A stretch of 64,000 nt of DNA from Pogostemon cablin (GCA_023678885.1 CM042962.1:17870336-17934335); one strand, 5' to 3'; numbered from the stretch's first letter, positions 24,527 to 37,576 are shown. A program made the numbers and translations. Notes: generated from the sequence alone by a model not told the origin.

Positions 24527-26383
24527 TGATGCGTGTTTTCTTTGCAAGCAAAATTAATCCCCAAGTATGAAGGATGTTATTGTAGCTTAGATAAGCGACC
24601 AAGTTAAATGTCGAACCTAAAGGACGGCGTATTATAAATTTAATTATGTATTAAATTAATAAAGACAAGGCAATTAAGTTTGAGGTTTATAATCTAATAA
24701 CTAATATGATGAAAATTAAATAACAATAAAAATAAAATAATACTGGAAGAATACGAAAGTGTCTCAAGAATGGAGAATAGGTAGCTCTAAGGTAATCCAA
24801 TTTTACTACTTAACTTTTCTCTCAAGTGCAGGCCGACTCTGCCTTGTGGACTATGGACGCATCACTAAACCATGCAAATCTACTCTATAGACATAAGTAA
24901 ATATGCGTGTAACATTTGTGAATAACCTCAGAGCAAGAGACGTAATTTTACCCCCTTTTTAGGTACTATCAGCATCAATTATTTCCCACGTCTAGAATCT
25001 AACCTGATATGATCTCCATTTATAGGTACTATAAAATTACCCTCTTTATCCTGCTTATTAACCCGAATTCAATTCAATTAATAAACATTCATATATAATA
25101 ATTCTAATGAAGTTTCGGAGTCCCTTTACTTAGAATCATAATATGGAATCATGTTCAGTGGTGAACGCACTCAATCTATAAGCAAGATATATATTTAGAC
25201 TCCATATACCAATTGAAAATGCACAAAACTACCGTGAATATGGATTAAAAACATGCAATCATATATAAAATAAATCTACAAGTAGTGTTGTACGGAGGAC
25301 ACACAAGAGAGTTTAATTAATTCATAAAACCTTCAAACCCTAGATCTACCAAAACGGTTCTAGTCCATGATGTTGTGAAGAACAATCATGAGGTTTGATA
25401 GATCTTACCCATATATCTAGAAAATACAAGATAATAGGAAACGAAATAAACCCTAGATGTAGGTGTCGTCACGTCCTTCTCTGTTTTGAATCCTCCTCTT
25501 GGTTCTCCTCTTGATTCAGCAGACGAATCTTCAAATTGATGGATGGATGGAGGAAAGGATGTTGATGATGATTGGGGGTGATCCCCCTTGTGGGGTGTAG
25601 GATGATTGTGTTGTTGTCCTCCTTGGTGTGATCTACATCCTCTTTTATACTTGTAAGCTCTCCTTATGAACCTTAGATTGGCTTTTTTTTGGAAAACATG
25701 AAAATACATGCACTGGGTGTGAAAAACCCATCGAAATGAGAATTCCGTGTCCCAGTTCGACCAAAGTGGTTTTGGTCGAATTGGAAGGCCTGGTAGAACT
25801 ACTAGTCGAACTGCATGTCTGTAAGTTGAAACTGCATGCGCAGTCTCACCGTTTCGCGCATAACTTCCACATCAAAACTCCAATTTGAGTGATTCTAACT
25901 CTCACGTGATCCTTTCTTCATTGGATTTCTATCCATATAAAGAAATCATAGAAACTCTAATATTTGTAGGTGTAACAAGCCATGAAAATTGGCACAGTCG
26001 TTTTGTTCAGGAACAGCTAGCCCGACGTTACCATTTTGATCATAACTTTCTCGTTTGCACTCCAATTGAAGTGTTCCTTATGCCAAAACGATCCTCTCTT
26101 CTGTGGCTTTCCAGCCATATTTTACACTTCTAGTTCAGAGCTCCACACAAACACAAAAAAATTACACAAGTTGGACGTGCAATTTTCAACATTTCTACAC
26201 AAGTTGCACATTTTCTCCAACTTTGCACTTTTGATCCTTTTTCCACCTAAAACAAAATAAAACACCTCAAGTGCAAATTTTCTCACATATATCGAATATA
26301 AGACATTTGTACTGATATATAAAAATAATTCCCATAAAAAGTGTTAAATTGGACACAAAACACGCTTATTTTTACTCTCATCA
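24527..26383 (-). repeat. 5' LTR, GTCGAAC family (1,857 bp)
   Basis: TG...CA ends, matching 935-2843 over its whole length. TATA-like site at 25,639-25,649. Its right edge abuts gag N-terminal sequence of the host element rather than a polypurine tract. Confidence 0.85.
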
Positions 26384-26690
26384 ATTACCAAGGAATCTTT
26401 TGAAATGCTGATATGGATCTTCAAAGAGACCTCCAGAAAAAGGGATTCTTTTCCACCATGTTAATAACAGTGGGATGTATCTCAAAATCATCATCTTCCC
26501 TCCTTGCTCCTATCAACCTCATGTTGCCAATCCCATCGTACTTAAAAATTTCACGTATGGCAACATTATCCGGATTCTGCCTTGTTCCAGTCATGTTCAG
26601 CACTGTGTGTTATTCTTTCCTTCCTCTCATTTTCCTAGTGCACAAGTACCTCAAAAAATTTTAAGGTTAAATAGAAATAAATAATCATAA
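26384..26690 (-). pseudogene. gag: Gag N-terminal fragment of host gypsy element
   Basis: Similar to 24,136-24,450. The minus strand reads MLNMTGTRQNPDNVAIREIF from near 26,603, with one change of frame. It is cut off at 26,384 by the LTR of the inserted sister element. Confidence 0.7.
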
Positions 26691-26738
26691 ATAAAAGTCT
26701 TAATCAATTAGAAAAATAAAATCAATAATAGCAACCGT

Positions 26739-26755
26739 CCCCGTCAACGGCGCCA
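26739..26755 (-). other. Primer binding site, tRNA-Asp type
   Basis: Plus strand CCCCGTCAACGGCGCCA, one mismatch to the tRNA-Asp 3' end, next to the LTR at 26,762. Confidence 0.8.
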
Positions 26756-26761
26756 AAAATT

Positions 26762-28201
26762 TGATGCGCATTTTCTTTGCACGCAAAATAAATCCCCAAG
26801 TATTATGGATATCAATTGCAGCTTAAGCAAGCAACCAAGTTAAATATAGAACTCAAAGGAAGGTGTATTATTAGTTTAATTATCCACTAAATTAATTAAG
26901 ACGAATATGGAAATAATGTTTAAGGATTATTATTTAGGAACTACTAAACAACATTCATATATGACAATTCAAATGAAGCTTCGGAGTCTCATCACTTAGA
27001 ATCATAAAGATAAACCATGTTTAGTAGTGAACACGCTCAATCAACAACCAATATATATATTCAGACTATATATAACAGTTGAATATGCACAAAACGACTG
27101 TCAATATGAGTTAAGAAAGAGAAATCATATATAAAATAAATCCACAAGTAGTGTTGTACGGAGTATACACACGAAAGTTCAATTAATTCATAAAAACCTT
27201 TAAAACCCTAATTCTACCAAAATATTTCTAGCCCATAGTGTTACGTAGAACAATCATGGGTGTTGAATAGATCTTACCCATATGTCTAGAAAATTACAAG
27301 ATAAGTTAGAAAATGAATGAAATCCTAGATGTGGGCATCGTCATGTCCTTCTCCGTCTTGAATCCTCCTCTTGGTTCTCCTATTGATTCAGCAGATGAAT
27401 CTTCAAAGTGATGGATGAATGGAAGAAAGGATGTGGATGATGGTTGGGTGGTGATCCCCCCTTGTGGGGTGTAGGATAGTTGTGTTGCGGTGCCTTCCTT
27501 GGTGTGATCTGCATCCCCTTTTATACTTGTAAGCTCTCCTAATGGATCTTGGATGGGTTTTTTCTTGAAAAATACAAAAATACACGCACTGGGGTGTAAA
27601 ACCCGTCGAAAACAGATTTCCATGTCCTAGTTTGACAATAGTGGTTTTGGTCTAACTGGAAGGCCTTGGTCGAACTACTGGTCGAGCTGCATTGCGCAGT
27701 CTCACTATTTCACGCATAGTTTTCACATCCAAACTCCGATTTTCTGTCCATATAAGAAACTTAAAAAAATCCAACATTTGAATGTATAACAAGCCATGCA
27801 AAGTGTCACAGTCGTGCTGAGTAGAAATAGTTTGCGCGACGTCACCATTTTGATCATAACTTTCTTGTTTGGACTCTGATCGAGGAGTTTCTTACCCCAA
27901 AACGATTCAATCTTCTGTGACTTTTCAACCATTTATCACACTTCCAGTTTTGAGCTCCATAAAACCACATAAAAATTACACAAGTTGGACATGTGTTTTT
28001 CAGCATTCTTGCACAAGTTGCACATTTTCTCCAACTTTGCAATTTAGATCCATTTTCCACCTAAAACACAATAAAATACCTCAAACGCACTTTCTTCTCA
28101 CATATATTGAATATAAGATATTTGTACTAATATATAATAATAATTCCCATTAAAAAGGTGTTTCATTTGACAATAAAACATATTTATTTTCACTCTCATC
28201 A
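26762..28201 (-). repeat. 5' LTR of host gypsy element, internally deleted
   Basis: 1,440 bp. Lacks roughly the 400 bp equivalent to 1110-1500 of the first LTR (junction near 26,940). TATA at 27,515-27,525. Right end TCA at 28,201. Confidence 0.8.
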
Positions 28202-30447
28202 GTGAACAGAGAGAAAACGACACCCAACTGTTCGATCACAAATGTCGAACATATTTAATTGTTTGATTATTGTCATCGAACACTATACAATAATGGGCTA
28301 TTAACTAAATGATTCAGCATGTTCGCATTAATCAACTACGTAGAATCTATTCAACTCAACATGTTTGCAGTAATCAACCATATAACTCTTAATCCCTATT
28401 TGTTTGTTGTGGTCGAATATGATAATTTTCAGAATAAAAAATTATAAATCACGCTGTGTATACTATCTACTATTCTACAAACTAAAACTTCTATTAAACT
28501 AAAATTTAAAAACAAACACTGACCTCATCACCCTCATCATGATTATTCACCTACTTTACGATTATTGCTTATTCTGGATGATTATCATTCTCAGTTTTTG
28601 CTTGTTCCATGACACTACGCTGATGCAGAAGGGTTTAGGGTTGATCGTGGTTTAGTGATTATAACAATGGGATGCATTTAAAAATCTTACAGGGGTGCAT
28701 TTAGAACTTTAATTATAATTAATCTTATTTTATTATTTATATAAGGGTATTTACGTCTTATCACAATTTTATATTTTAATTCTATAAATTATTGGGGTTT
28801 GTCTAGCGATTCCAGGGGTGCAAATAGCCTCCCTTTTAATTAAATCTTTTCTGCAGCTTTCTTACAGATGTGAACAAAATTAACCATGTAAATTCAATTT
28901 CTTATGACCATAGCCATCTATACTGTCGTTGGATCACCATTGTCTGCACAGTCATCTACTCAGTCATTCAACCTTCATCGTAAACATAGTTTCTATATTT
29001 GATTGTGATTAGAAATCCACCGTAAATCATGGATATTGCGTTGTATTTTAAAGAAGAAGAATACTTTAAAGATAAATGTGTGTTTAAGTGTATTATATGT
29101 ATAAATATGTTTAGGATATGCTAAAGTATGTTGATTTAGTGTTACATATTCAATATTACAATATATCATTGAATACTGTAAAGTTAACATTTACATTATA
29201 ATATTTTAATGATATAGAAAAAAATTTCTCTATTTCATATAATGTATGCCTGTTTTGTGTTAAAGTATTGTTGTGTAAAGTGTATTCAGTGCATTCTAAA
29301 ATATGTCGATTTTGTGTTAAAGTATCGTGGTGTAAAATATGCTTAGTATGCTAAAATATGTCGATTTTGTTTTAAAGTATCATTGTGTAAAGTATGCTAA
29401 TTAATACATGCTAAAGTATGTTAGTTCTGCTATAGAGTATGATATTCAATGCTGGAAAGTATGAATTTATACTATATTGTACAATATTATAGAAAAGTTT
29501 CTCTATTTATATTAAAGTATAGGTGGTTTTGTTTTAAAGTATTGTGTATATAGTATGTATTGTGGATGTTAAATTAATTTATTTGGTCAACTCCATTCAA
29601 ATCTATAATAATTCATATTTCACATCCGTAAACATCAATTGCATAAAGAAAATTCCTATAATTTAGTTGTTAGTTCCTATAATTAAAGAAACTAATATAA
29701 ACTAATTATAGATTATTACTTGATTTATGGATAGTATAAAGATTTGATCTGTCTCATAGCCCTTCTTTCTATAACCCGTCTCACAAGAGAGTAACTCTAA
29801 AAATTATATATACAGAACTGATTGGAACGGTTCAAGCAAATTTCCCAGTACAACTCATCTCAATCTTATAATTGATTTTTTTGGGTGTTCCGGGTAGGTT
29901 CCAGCTTCAGGTTTCAATCGAACAGATCGGCCCAATAAGATTTTTATAACATTACTTTAAATATAATATCCTTGAACACTCATTTTATGACATTGTCATA
30001 GTTTTAATATAATGTGAGAAATTATATTTTATCTAGTAAAATTATTACATTTGATCATTTAAGTATATTTTCAATTTTCACAAAATCTGCATTTGGTCAT
30101 TTAATTATTGCAATTTCAATTTTAGTTATTCTTTATCTAATTTTAGTCCCTCATAAGAAAAATGAAAAAAAAGAACAAAAATTAGAAAATAAATTAATAA
30201 AGACTAAAATTGAAAACTATTATAGTTAAAGGATCACATGCGGATTTTGATATATTTGTAGGATAAAATATGATAATCCCTCTCTATACACGGGTTGTCT
30301 TGAGTAAGACAGTCTCACAGAGCTCATTCCGCGAGATAAATCCTAATCCAATCCATTTGTATTATTTTTAAAGTAGGCGCTACCCGTCCCCTAATCTTAA
30401 TTTAATTTATGGCAAGTTTTTTTGTAAGATGGATAAAAAGTTATAAT
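28202..30447. other. AT-rich intergenic sequence
   Basis: No reading frame resembles a known protein. Apart from the tandem repeat at 29,238-29,440 I see no element boundaries I can defend. Confidence 0.4.
29238..29440. repeat. Imperfect tandem repeat, about 57-60 bp unit
   Basis: About three copies of a unit containing TTAAAGTAT..GTGTAAA and CTAAAATATGTCGATTTTG. Diverged and AT-rich. Confidence 0.6.
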
Positions 30448-30915
30448 TGTAGGAATTAAATGTATAAATCCATAAAGCCTTAACACTATTATAATTAACC
30501 GAGATCTTAACTGTAAAACAGAAGCGTACCTTAATCCATTGAGTTGTCTAGGCATAACACGAACTCTGATCTAGTGTATAATGGTCTTCCTCAACTAAGC
30601 CTCTTTATTTCCTATGGGACAGTCGTGATCTCTTCCGATGGGGAGAAGGAGAAAACTATGTGCGGCTTAGTGTATTGGGGATCATAATTTGGGGAACCTT
30701 TATATACTACATAACTGGGCCACCCATAATTCCTAATCATGTAGTATTGGATATCTACTCAATTGGCACATATCATTATTATTATAGCCCATGGACTTTA
30801 CACCTTAATTGGATCAATTAATTAAATCCACAAAATAATTGAATAGCTAATATAATTGCATAATAATATATTGCCCAAAATTAGATTATGCAGGAAATTA
30901 AAATTTTTTCTAACA
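30448..30915 (-). repeat. Solo LTR, probably Copia type
   Basis: 468 bp read on the minus strand from TGTTAGAAA to CCTACA, with a TATA box (TATATAAAGG, 30,707-30,698) in the position expected for U3. Flanks ATAAT and ATAAC agree in 4 of 5 bases. No PBS, PPT or internal sequence adjoins it, hence solo. Family not recognised. Confidence 0.55.
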
Positions 30916-31745
30916 ATAACATCATTAATGAAAGTGATACTCAATTGTTAAAAAGTGATAATGGTGCAGTGAACTATTTCGTAAACAGTTTATAGTATAA
31001 ATAAAAAGTGATAACGTTTTGTATCGAATGTGATAATGATGTTATCTTTTTATCCTTCTTATGTAAAGGCTTACGTGAGATGGTCTCACACAAGTATTTG
31101 CCTTTAATTTAAACTCCTGATCTCCTCCTCTTACTTTTCCTTTTATTTTTTCATTGCTTTTAATATGATCCATTCTAAATTATTTTATTTAATTTTACTT
31201 AATTAAATGTAAACAAGAATATTAAATATGAATTTTAATTTAATATATTTTTCTAATGAATGAGTTAAATAAAATAAATATTATTTTTCCTTAATAAGAT
31301 ATCACTTTTTATTATAAATATTGTCCTTATTTGTTTATCCTATAAATTATTCATGCATGAAATGATTCAATACACAGTTATCACTTTACCTTGAGTATAA
31401 CACTTTATTAAAAATTTTATCATTTTTTTTATTCTTCATATGAATTGTTAGAAATAATTCCTTTGGATGAATATTACTTAACATTGAACATGTATCATTT
31501 TTCATTATAAATGTTATCACTTTTTATTCAACCTGCGAATCATGAAATATCAAATGGAAGAATATCACCTATACTTGATTAGTTATTACTTTTTATTAGA
31601 AATATTATTACTTTTTATTAATCTTGATTGTTGATGAAATAGTTTAGTTGATAACTATCACTTTTTTATGATTAATTAAGCATCACTTTTTATTAAAATG
31701 TTACCACTTTTTATTCGTCATAAAAATGTTCATGGAATAATTTAA
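30916..31745. other. AT-rich spacer with CACTTTTTATT repeats
   Basis: Irregular dispersed copies of (T/C)(A/C)CACTTTTTATT from about 30,950 to 31,720. The same motif cluster recurs at 59,520-59,830. No coding sequence. Confidence 0.4.
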
Positions 31746-32263
31746 GAGTTGATCTAATGTACACATTTGTACACTAACAACAGGATCCATATTTAAAAAT
31801 TGGTCAAATATATAAAATATAACAACCTAGTTGATTCATTCCTCACAATTTGCAGAGAGAAATACGTACAATTCTTTCTCTGGTTCTCTTTGCCTCGCCT
31901 ATTCTCCTTGCCTACATCATTGACAAAATTTTTCTTCGCCTCCGCCCTCACTCTCCACCTCTGATGACTTCTTCCATTGTCTCAGATTTGAATCTCCTCT
32001 CAATCTCTGCTCCGTCTCCCTTAGATTTTCTTTACGCATGCAGCCTTCATCCAGATTTCAACCACTTTGACAGATCTGAGATCTCAACCTCCACCCACAG
32101 CCTTCGTCTCACACTTAATATATATTTTTAAATATTTATTGAGAAAAACATATACATTTTTAAATTGCAACTACTCCACATTTGATTATGAAAATACATA
32201 TAAAAAATTAATTAAATTTAATACAAACTTTGTTTTTATATATAAATTTAATAATACATTTAA

Positions 32264-32481
32264 GAGTAAAATTTAATACATTTAAGAATAAAATGTTATA
32301 CATTTATACGATCAAATGTATACACTATCAAATTAAAACCGAAACTTTAAGAGTAAAATTTAATACATTAAAGAGTAAAATGTAATACATTTATATGATA
32401 ATACGTATACATTATCGAAATAAAAATAGAAACTTTAAGAATAAAATTTAATACATTTAATATTAAAATGTAATACATTTA
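32264..32481. repeat. 87-bp tandem repeat, third copy split by Helitron
   Basis: Copies at 32,264-32,350, 32,351-32,438 and 32,439-32,481. The third resumes at 58,765 and ends near 58,809. Each begins GA(G/A)TAAAATTTAATACATT and ends near GAAACTTT. Confidence 0.85.
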
Positions 32482-33001
32482 TCCTAATCCTAATATATTA
32501 AAAGTGTCTTGCACTTGTAAATCATTTTTAGACACTTTTGTCCTCACTTATTTTAATTTACTACATTTACACCACCCTTCTTAATGACTATTTGTAGCAT
32601 CTCTCGCTGTGCAAAATGTTCCATTTAAAGTCTAACTTTTCATTCTCTTTATTTAAATTCTAATAATAACTTTATTAATTGCTCCACACTCTTTCCATCA
32701 TCTCTCACTGTCCACAATGTTCAATTTATTTAGTTAACAATTAAATTCTACCTTTTCATTCTCCCTCCTTTAAATTCTAACTTTTCATTCTCCATTTCTC
32801 TCCAACCTTTCTATCAGCTCACTCTGTCGACTCATCCCTTGCTGTTATCATCTCCACCTCTTTAATTGACCCTGCAAAATTAAATAATGAGATGTCACAA
32901 TTACGATGGTTGAATTTTCTAACATTACTTCAGAGTTATCATTTGTAACTCATACCATTAATTATTATTAATAACTTTTATCTCTTCATATGGTAGAGGT
33001 G

Positions 33002-33002
<1 letters not shown>

Positions 33003-33047
<45 letters not shown>
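33003..33047. repeat. (AT)n microsatellite
   Basis: About 45 bp of pure TA repeat. Confidence 0.9.
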
Positions 33048-33049
<2 letters not shown>

Positions 33050-33239
33050 TGTGTTCTTCCATGAGTTCAAAAATCACCTCACTTGTATCACATAAAAATG
33101 CAGAAAAGTTGGAAAGATGCAATCACCTCAAAAATTAGAAGGTAAAATTTCTTATCTAATAGGCATGATTCAATTTATTCATAAACATTTTGATTTTGAT
33201 TTACCTAATATTAACTAATGTTATTATTTTAATTTAGAT

Positions 33240-35140
33240 GCAATTGTGGAAAAGAAGGTAATTAAAGAGTTATCAGCTTTTGAAGACGATTGTTACAACA
33301 ATTTTAGGATTGCACCCAAGTGTTCAAGAGAAGTCTATCAAAAATAGAACCGGAAGACAGAAATTTTAAAGTTTATCCTAATAGATCGTGAGGTGTATTT
33401 TTCCTTTTTAAAAATTTTTCGTACTTAAGTCAAACATCCAATGTTCAAATCAGATGATATGATGATATATGCAATACTATTAACATATATAGCAGTTTAT
33501 GCTTTTATAAAGGTGACTAACTTAATCTTTTAGTCTTTTAGACAAGGTTGTCACCTACAATTTCAAAAGAATAGAGAACATGCCATAGAATTAAACTGAC
33601 AAATCATATATGCAATTAGTAATCATTATGAATCTCAAGGAACAAAGAAACATGTCACTCCATTTTTTCAGTGTAATCCAAATTCCCATGTTAAATCAGC
33701 ACTTCTAATACTAATATTTGTTCTTTCTCTTATGTATGTAAGTCAAATTCATGCAGTCTTACTCAATGAAATCATTGATAAATTTGATGGAGTGATAGAA
33801 AGCGGACAATCTTATGCTATTTGAAAGGCCAACATAATTCATCCAGACTACAAAAACAAATATATGAATGATAGAATAAAGGTCTAGACTCAGAAAAACA
33901 ACAATGGTTAGAAGAAAATTTTTTTTGTAAGAAAGTTGTTTTTTTTTTTTTTTATTTCAGGGACATTCCAGGTTTTTTTGTATGAAAACAAAACAATAGG
34001 TACTTTCTAATCTTTCCTTTAATACAAGATCAAATTCACCTGAGTAAAACCAGCGCATACTTTCTATTTCTTTCTTTTGAAAAAATTAGTCATTTGGCCG
34101 TATTAAATTATACTTTCATATTATCAACAGATGTCACAGGTATGGTACTTAAAGTAAATCATGCATTCCCTATGAAGGTGAAGACACCTACAGATCAGAC
34201 AACGCCTAAACATGAAGTCATCCTTCTAGATAATATGTAAGCACATGAGAAATTTATAAAGCACATTAATTTAAGAAAGCATTAAGTGTAATTTATCACT
34301 AACTTCTCATATTTTTAACTCAGATCCAACATAATGAGCTTGAATTTGTGGAGAGAGTTGGAAACAATATATCTTGGAATACATGATCAAGCAAAGAACA
34401 ATAATTGCTGCTTTAAATGTCATAGTTAGCAAATATGATGATAAATAATTCATATACTTTATGACCTATTATTTAATTTTCAAATATTATAACTCAAAAA
34501 TTAACAAATCATAATTAATATTAAATTTTTAGGTGAAATTCATCTAGTAACTTCAAATGCAAACATTATTAAGATTAACCCAAAATTGGATGAAACCGAA
34601 GCTATTGAAAAAAGGCCAGCAATTTTTGGCAAGGGGATTTTCGGCAAATATTTTTGGATTCTCTAATCATTGAATTCTTTTCCTACCTGCAGTTTTCAAT
34701 AATTGAATAGTAAAGGAGGAATAAGTCAGATTTTTGGGCCATCAAAAAGGATGAAAGAATCAATTGATGTGTCTTTAAAAGATAACATTGCAAGCAGGGT
34801 TGATAAAATATTCTGCATATTTGTTGGAGAGATTGTAACGGTAGAAAATCTGAACAATCCATGGTATAAGACGTGTGCTCAATGCAATACAAGAGTTTAT
34901 CCAGAAGATTCAAAAGAAACTCTCGCGCAACAAACGTTTAGGAACTGAAAAAAATGAAGAAAATATCTGCTAAGCTTGACACTAACCGATAGGGTCGAAC
35001 AATTTTCTACCACCTTTTTAAGACAGCCGAAAAGATAATTGGATGCTCTGTTACGGAATATGCTGAAAGCATTTTAATGGTATTTATAGACTTTAATTAC
35101 AATGTTAGATTGAAATCCTAATGTCTGGTTAATTAAATTT
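33240..35140 (+). pseudogene. RPA70-like single-strand DNA-binding protein pseudogene of the Helitron
   Basis: Dispersed blocks in collinear order match replication protein A large subunit. The DBD-A-like block near 33,725-33,880 reads IHAVLLNEIIDKFDGVIESG. The DBD-B-like block at 34,130-34,240 reads DVTGMVLKVNHAFPMKV, followed by a strand with VGNNISWNT and STSNA-like text near 34,540. The DBD-C-like block at 34,703-35,110 has WYKTCAQCNTRVYPED, with only the first Cys pair of the zinc ribbon recognisable, then IGCSVTEYAESI and VFIDFNYNVR. Intron-like AT-rich gaps and many stops separate the blocks. RPA-like proteins are typical passengers of plant Helitrons and presumably coat single-stranded DNA. 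This copy is dead. Confidence 0.7.
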
Positions 35141-35551
35141 TAATTTATGATTATTCACTTTTACGAGGGGAAAAAAGAAAAGAGCAACTATTATAAGACT
35201 TTGGTTTACAGTCAAGGAAAAAAAATACAAATTTTTGAATAGGATGGATGAAAAAAAAAAGAGGAGAGGGCAAGAAAAAAATTAATAGTTTATGAAGTCA
35301 TAAAGATTGATGAGAAGAGGGATGATGAAAGAGCTTCAACAAAGAAACTTAAACAATAGAATTAGATGGTTTTAGGGTTAAAGCATGAACAAGAAAATGA
35401 ATTTTTTTTCCTCTTTTTTTCTTAAACTTTTATTATGAGATGCAAGCTTTAATACCTAAAAGCCTAAGTTTTAATTCAATTTCACAAAACTCCGGTACTA
35501 ATACATCACTTTATATTTCAGATAAATATTGACAAGATTAAGAGTAAGATA
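35141..35551. other. Noncoding Helitron sequence
   Basis: AT- and purine-rich; nothing recognised between the RPA-like gene and the Stowaway MITE. Confidence 0.4.
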
Positions 35552-35829
35552 CTCCCTCCCTCCATCCCAACTTAAACTTCACATTTTTCATTTTGGTCAC
35601 TCCCAAATTCAACTTCACACTTCCATAAAAAGAAAAAGTAACAAACTAATATTCCCTCTAACATATTTTAATTTCAAATTTACCATCACCTTTTTAACCT
35701 ACATAACATACTTTATCATTTATTTATTACCCTAAAATACCATACTACCCTCAAAAGTAAATAAAAAAGTGGACTTTCTTAAACTCCGTATCTATAGTAA
35801 ACATGAACTTGAATTTGGGACGGAGGAAT
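35552..35829. mobile_element. Stowaway MITE
   Basis: 278 bp with the Stowaway terminal pattern: CTCCCTCC(CTCC)ATCCCAA at the left and TTGGGACGGAGGAAT at the right, flanked by TA on both sides (35,550-35,551 and 35,830-35,831). No coding capacity, as is normal for the family. Confidence 0.85.
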
Positions 35830-35879
35830 TACTTTATTTTATTTAGATTATTATTATTATTTTTTAATTTTACAAAGTT

Positions 35880-36210
35880 GAAATTCCCACAAGGACGCCA
35901 CGTATAGAAATTTCATGGCAAGGTAAAAAAAATTTACCAAAAAAATACTAACAAATAAAAAATCAGACATCTCACTATCAAATAGTTCATTCAAATTATG
36001 TGGAGTGATAAAAGATTGCAAATATTGGGTGGTCAAGAATTCTGACCTGAGAAGAATTTGGAAAGTGTAGCTGGAAATCAATGCCCTTCCAAATGAGGTA
36101 GCTTGAGAAAATGCTAATTGTGTACGATCAAGAATCGAGCCTTTAAAAACTCCTCCTATCACCAAGAAAGATGCATCAGATGCAATTGTAGTTCTTATGA
36201 ACCAGGTTTA
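35880..36210. other. Unrecognised coding-like segment in Helitron
   Basis: Base composition is less AT-biased than the surroundings. The minus strand is open for 102 codons. The plus strand reads SNSSFKLCGVIKDCKYWVV and PLKTPPITKKDASDAIVV with two stops, and ends at a donor-like CAG|GTTTAA. Either strand could be the sense strand. Helitrons often carry host gene fragments, but I cannot name this one. Confidence 0.25.
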
Positions 36211-36396
36211 AATTCATGTTAGCATATGCATAGGGTAAGAGTAAAACTCTTAAAAAATGAGTAAACCTCTTAAAAAGTCAAACATTATCATAATCAAGAT
36301 TGAATTCGCAAGAGTAAATATATAGTAATAGATAGACCTTCGCAACATGAGAAAGTTGAATAAGAAATGAATACACCCTCCTGCACCAAGTAGAGA

Positions 36397-36620
36397 ACTG
36401 CAAATCTGTCATGTCTTTCTATGTGATGTAATAAATAAGTACATCTGCCATCATGTAAAGTGCAAAAATAATTAGGTACAGCTGCTATGCTGCATCAAGT
36501 ATACTACTGCAAATCTGTCATGGCTTTCTAAGTGATGCAATAAATAGGTACATCTGCCATCATGTAAAGTGCATAAAATTTTAGGTACAGCTGCTACCAT
36601 ATAAAGTGCATAAAATTTTT
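36397..36620. repeat. Tandem duplication, about 109-bp unit
   Basis: ACTGCAAATCTGTCATG...CATCTGCCATCATGTAAAGTG starts at 36,397 and again at 36,506, with a partial third copy near 36,588. Confidence 0.75.
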
Positions 36621-36869
36621 GAATCGTAAAGCAAACTCAAATCATACAGACTGAGACTTTAACTACTCTTACCATTAGAACGTACAAAGACCAGAACCTG
36701 AAACTGACCCTGCCTCCTTTATCGTTGAGTGGCTTTTATAAGTCAAATTCCACAGAGAGTAAATCAGAAGAAACCTAAACAAATATAATAAGATTCAATG
36801 ATTAATAAATCTGATTTACTTCATGAATCTAGAAACAAATATACCCTTGCACCAATTAAAAACACTACA

Positions 36870-37430
36870 TTATGTATATTTTCCAACATAACTTTAATCA
36901 TTGCAGAAGTCTACTTGATGTTCGTCAGAAACTTACCATGCTTAATATCAACAACTTTAATCATTATAGAAGTCTACTCGATGTTCGGGCAAAAATTCCA
37001 TCTTCTTCACAACAGCTTCTTGAGCCAGCTGACCAAGCTGCTCCTGAATCAGTGCAAAGTGAGATTAATTGTCTACAACATGATAAATGCTAAAAGAAGT
37101 TTATTATAAATTGTAAATAACAAATCAATAGATTAAGACTAAGAAGCATATACTGCAAACATTACTAAATAATCAAATAAACATGATTATGGAAATTTTG
37201 GTAATATTAATATATTAAATCAACATTCTGTTAATAGATTTAGTATTAATTAATTTACATGTTATTTTCAAATTGTCAAAGTATTATATTGCCAAGACTA
37301 GATTATGTACATTTTCTAGCACAACTTTAATCATTGCAGAAGTCTGTGTCATGTTCATCAAAACCTTGTCATGCTTTCGAAAGCTCTGGCAGAAATTCAA
37401 TCTTCTTCCCAACAGCCTCTTGAGCAAATG
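36870..37430. repeat. Repeated exon-like segments in Helitron
   Basis: A segment around AACTTTAATCATTGCAGAAGTCT occurs near 36,890, 36,950 and 37,323, each followed by a variant encoding SSSQQ(L/P)LEP on the plus strand. The last variant also recurs at 43,130-43,190. The intervening 37,090-37,310 recurs at 43,575-43,780. No protein family recognised. Confidence 0.5.
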
Positions 37431-37484
37431 AAAATGCTGTTATATTAATTATTTTGATTTTAAAAAAAAGGTGGTCTGATAGAT

Positions 37485-37576
<92 letters not shown>

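Larger units (their letters stand above)
19319..26383 (-). mobile_element. Second GTCGAAC-family gypsy element, gag-only
   Basis: Minus strand: 5' LTR 24,527-26,383, PBS, decayed gag, long 3' noncoding region, PPT, 3' LTR truncated at 19,319. The internal region is only about 3.95 kb and has no protease, RT or integrase. The full size before truncation would be about 7.7 kb. It appears to lie inside gag of the host element: gag N-terminal sequence resumes at 26,384. It serves as the empty-site reference for the TRIM, ATHILA-like and solo-LTR insertions. Confidence 0.75.
935..28201 (-). mobile_element. Host Ty3/gypsy element (GTCGAAC family), gag-only, heavily nested
   Basis: I interpret this span as one element read right to left: 5' LTR (26,762-28,201), PBS, gag N-terminal piece (26,384-26,690), more gag-side sequence (18,756-19,318), 3' noncoding region (2861-6437 minus the TRIM), polypurine tract and 3' LTR (935-2843). 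The pieces are collinear with the nearly uninterrupted sister copy at 19,319-26,383. Removing the four insertions leaves about 6 kb, against about 7.7 kb expected, and the missing 1.3 kb corresponds to the middle of gag. No target duplication is visible (CATAT on the left, GTGAA on the right), so one boundary may be rearranged. No reverse transcriptase or integrase is present. The assembly is inferred; each piece is seen directly. Confidence 0.65.

Noticed and set aside
33240..35140. RPA70-like region as a functional host gene
   Set aside because: Many stops, lost zinc-ribbon cysteines and its position inside the Helitron ends speak for a Helitron-borne pseudogene.
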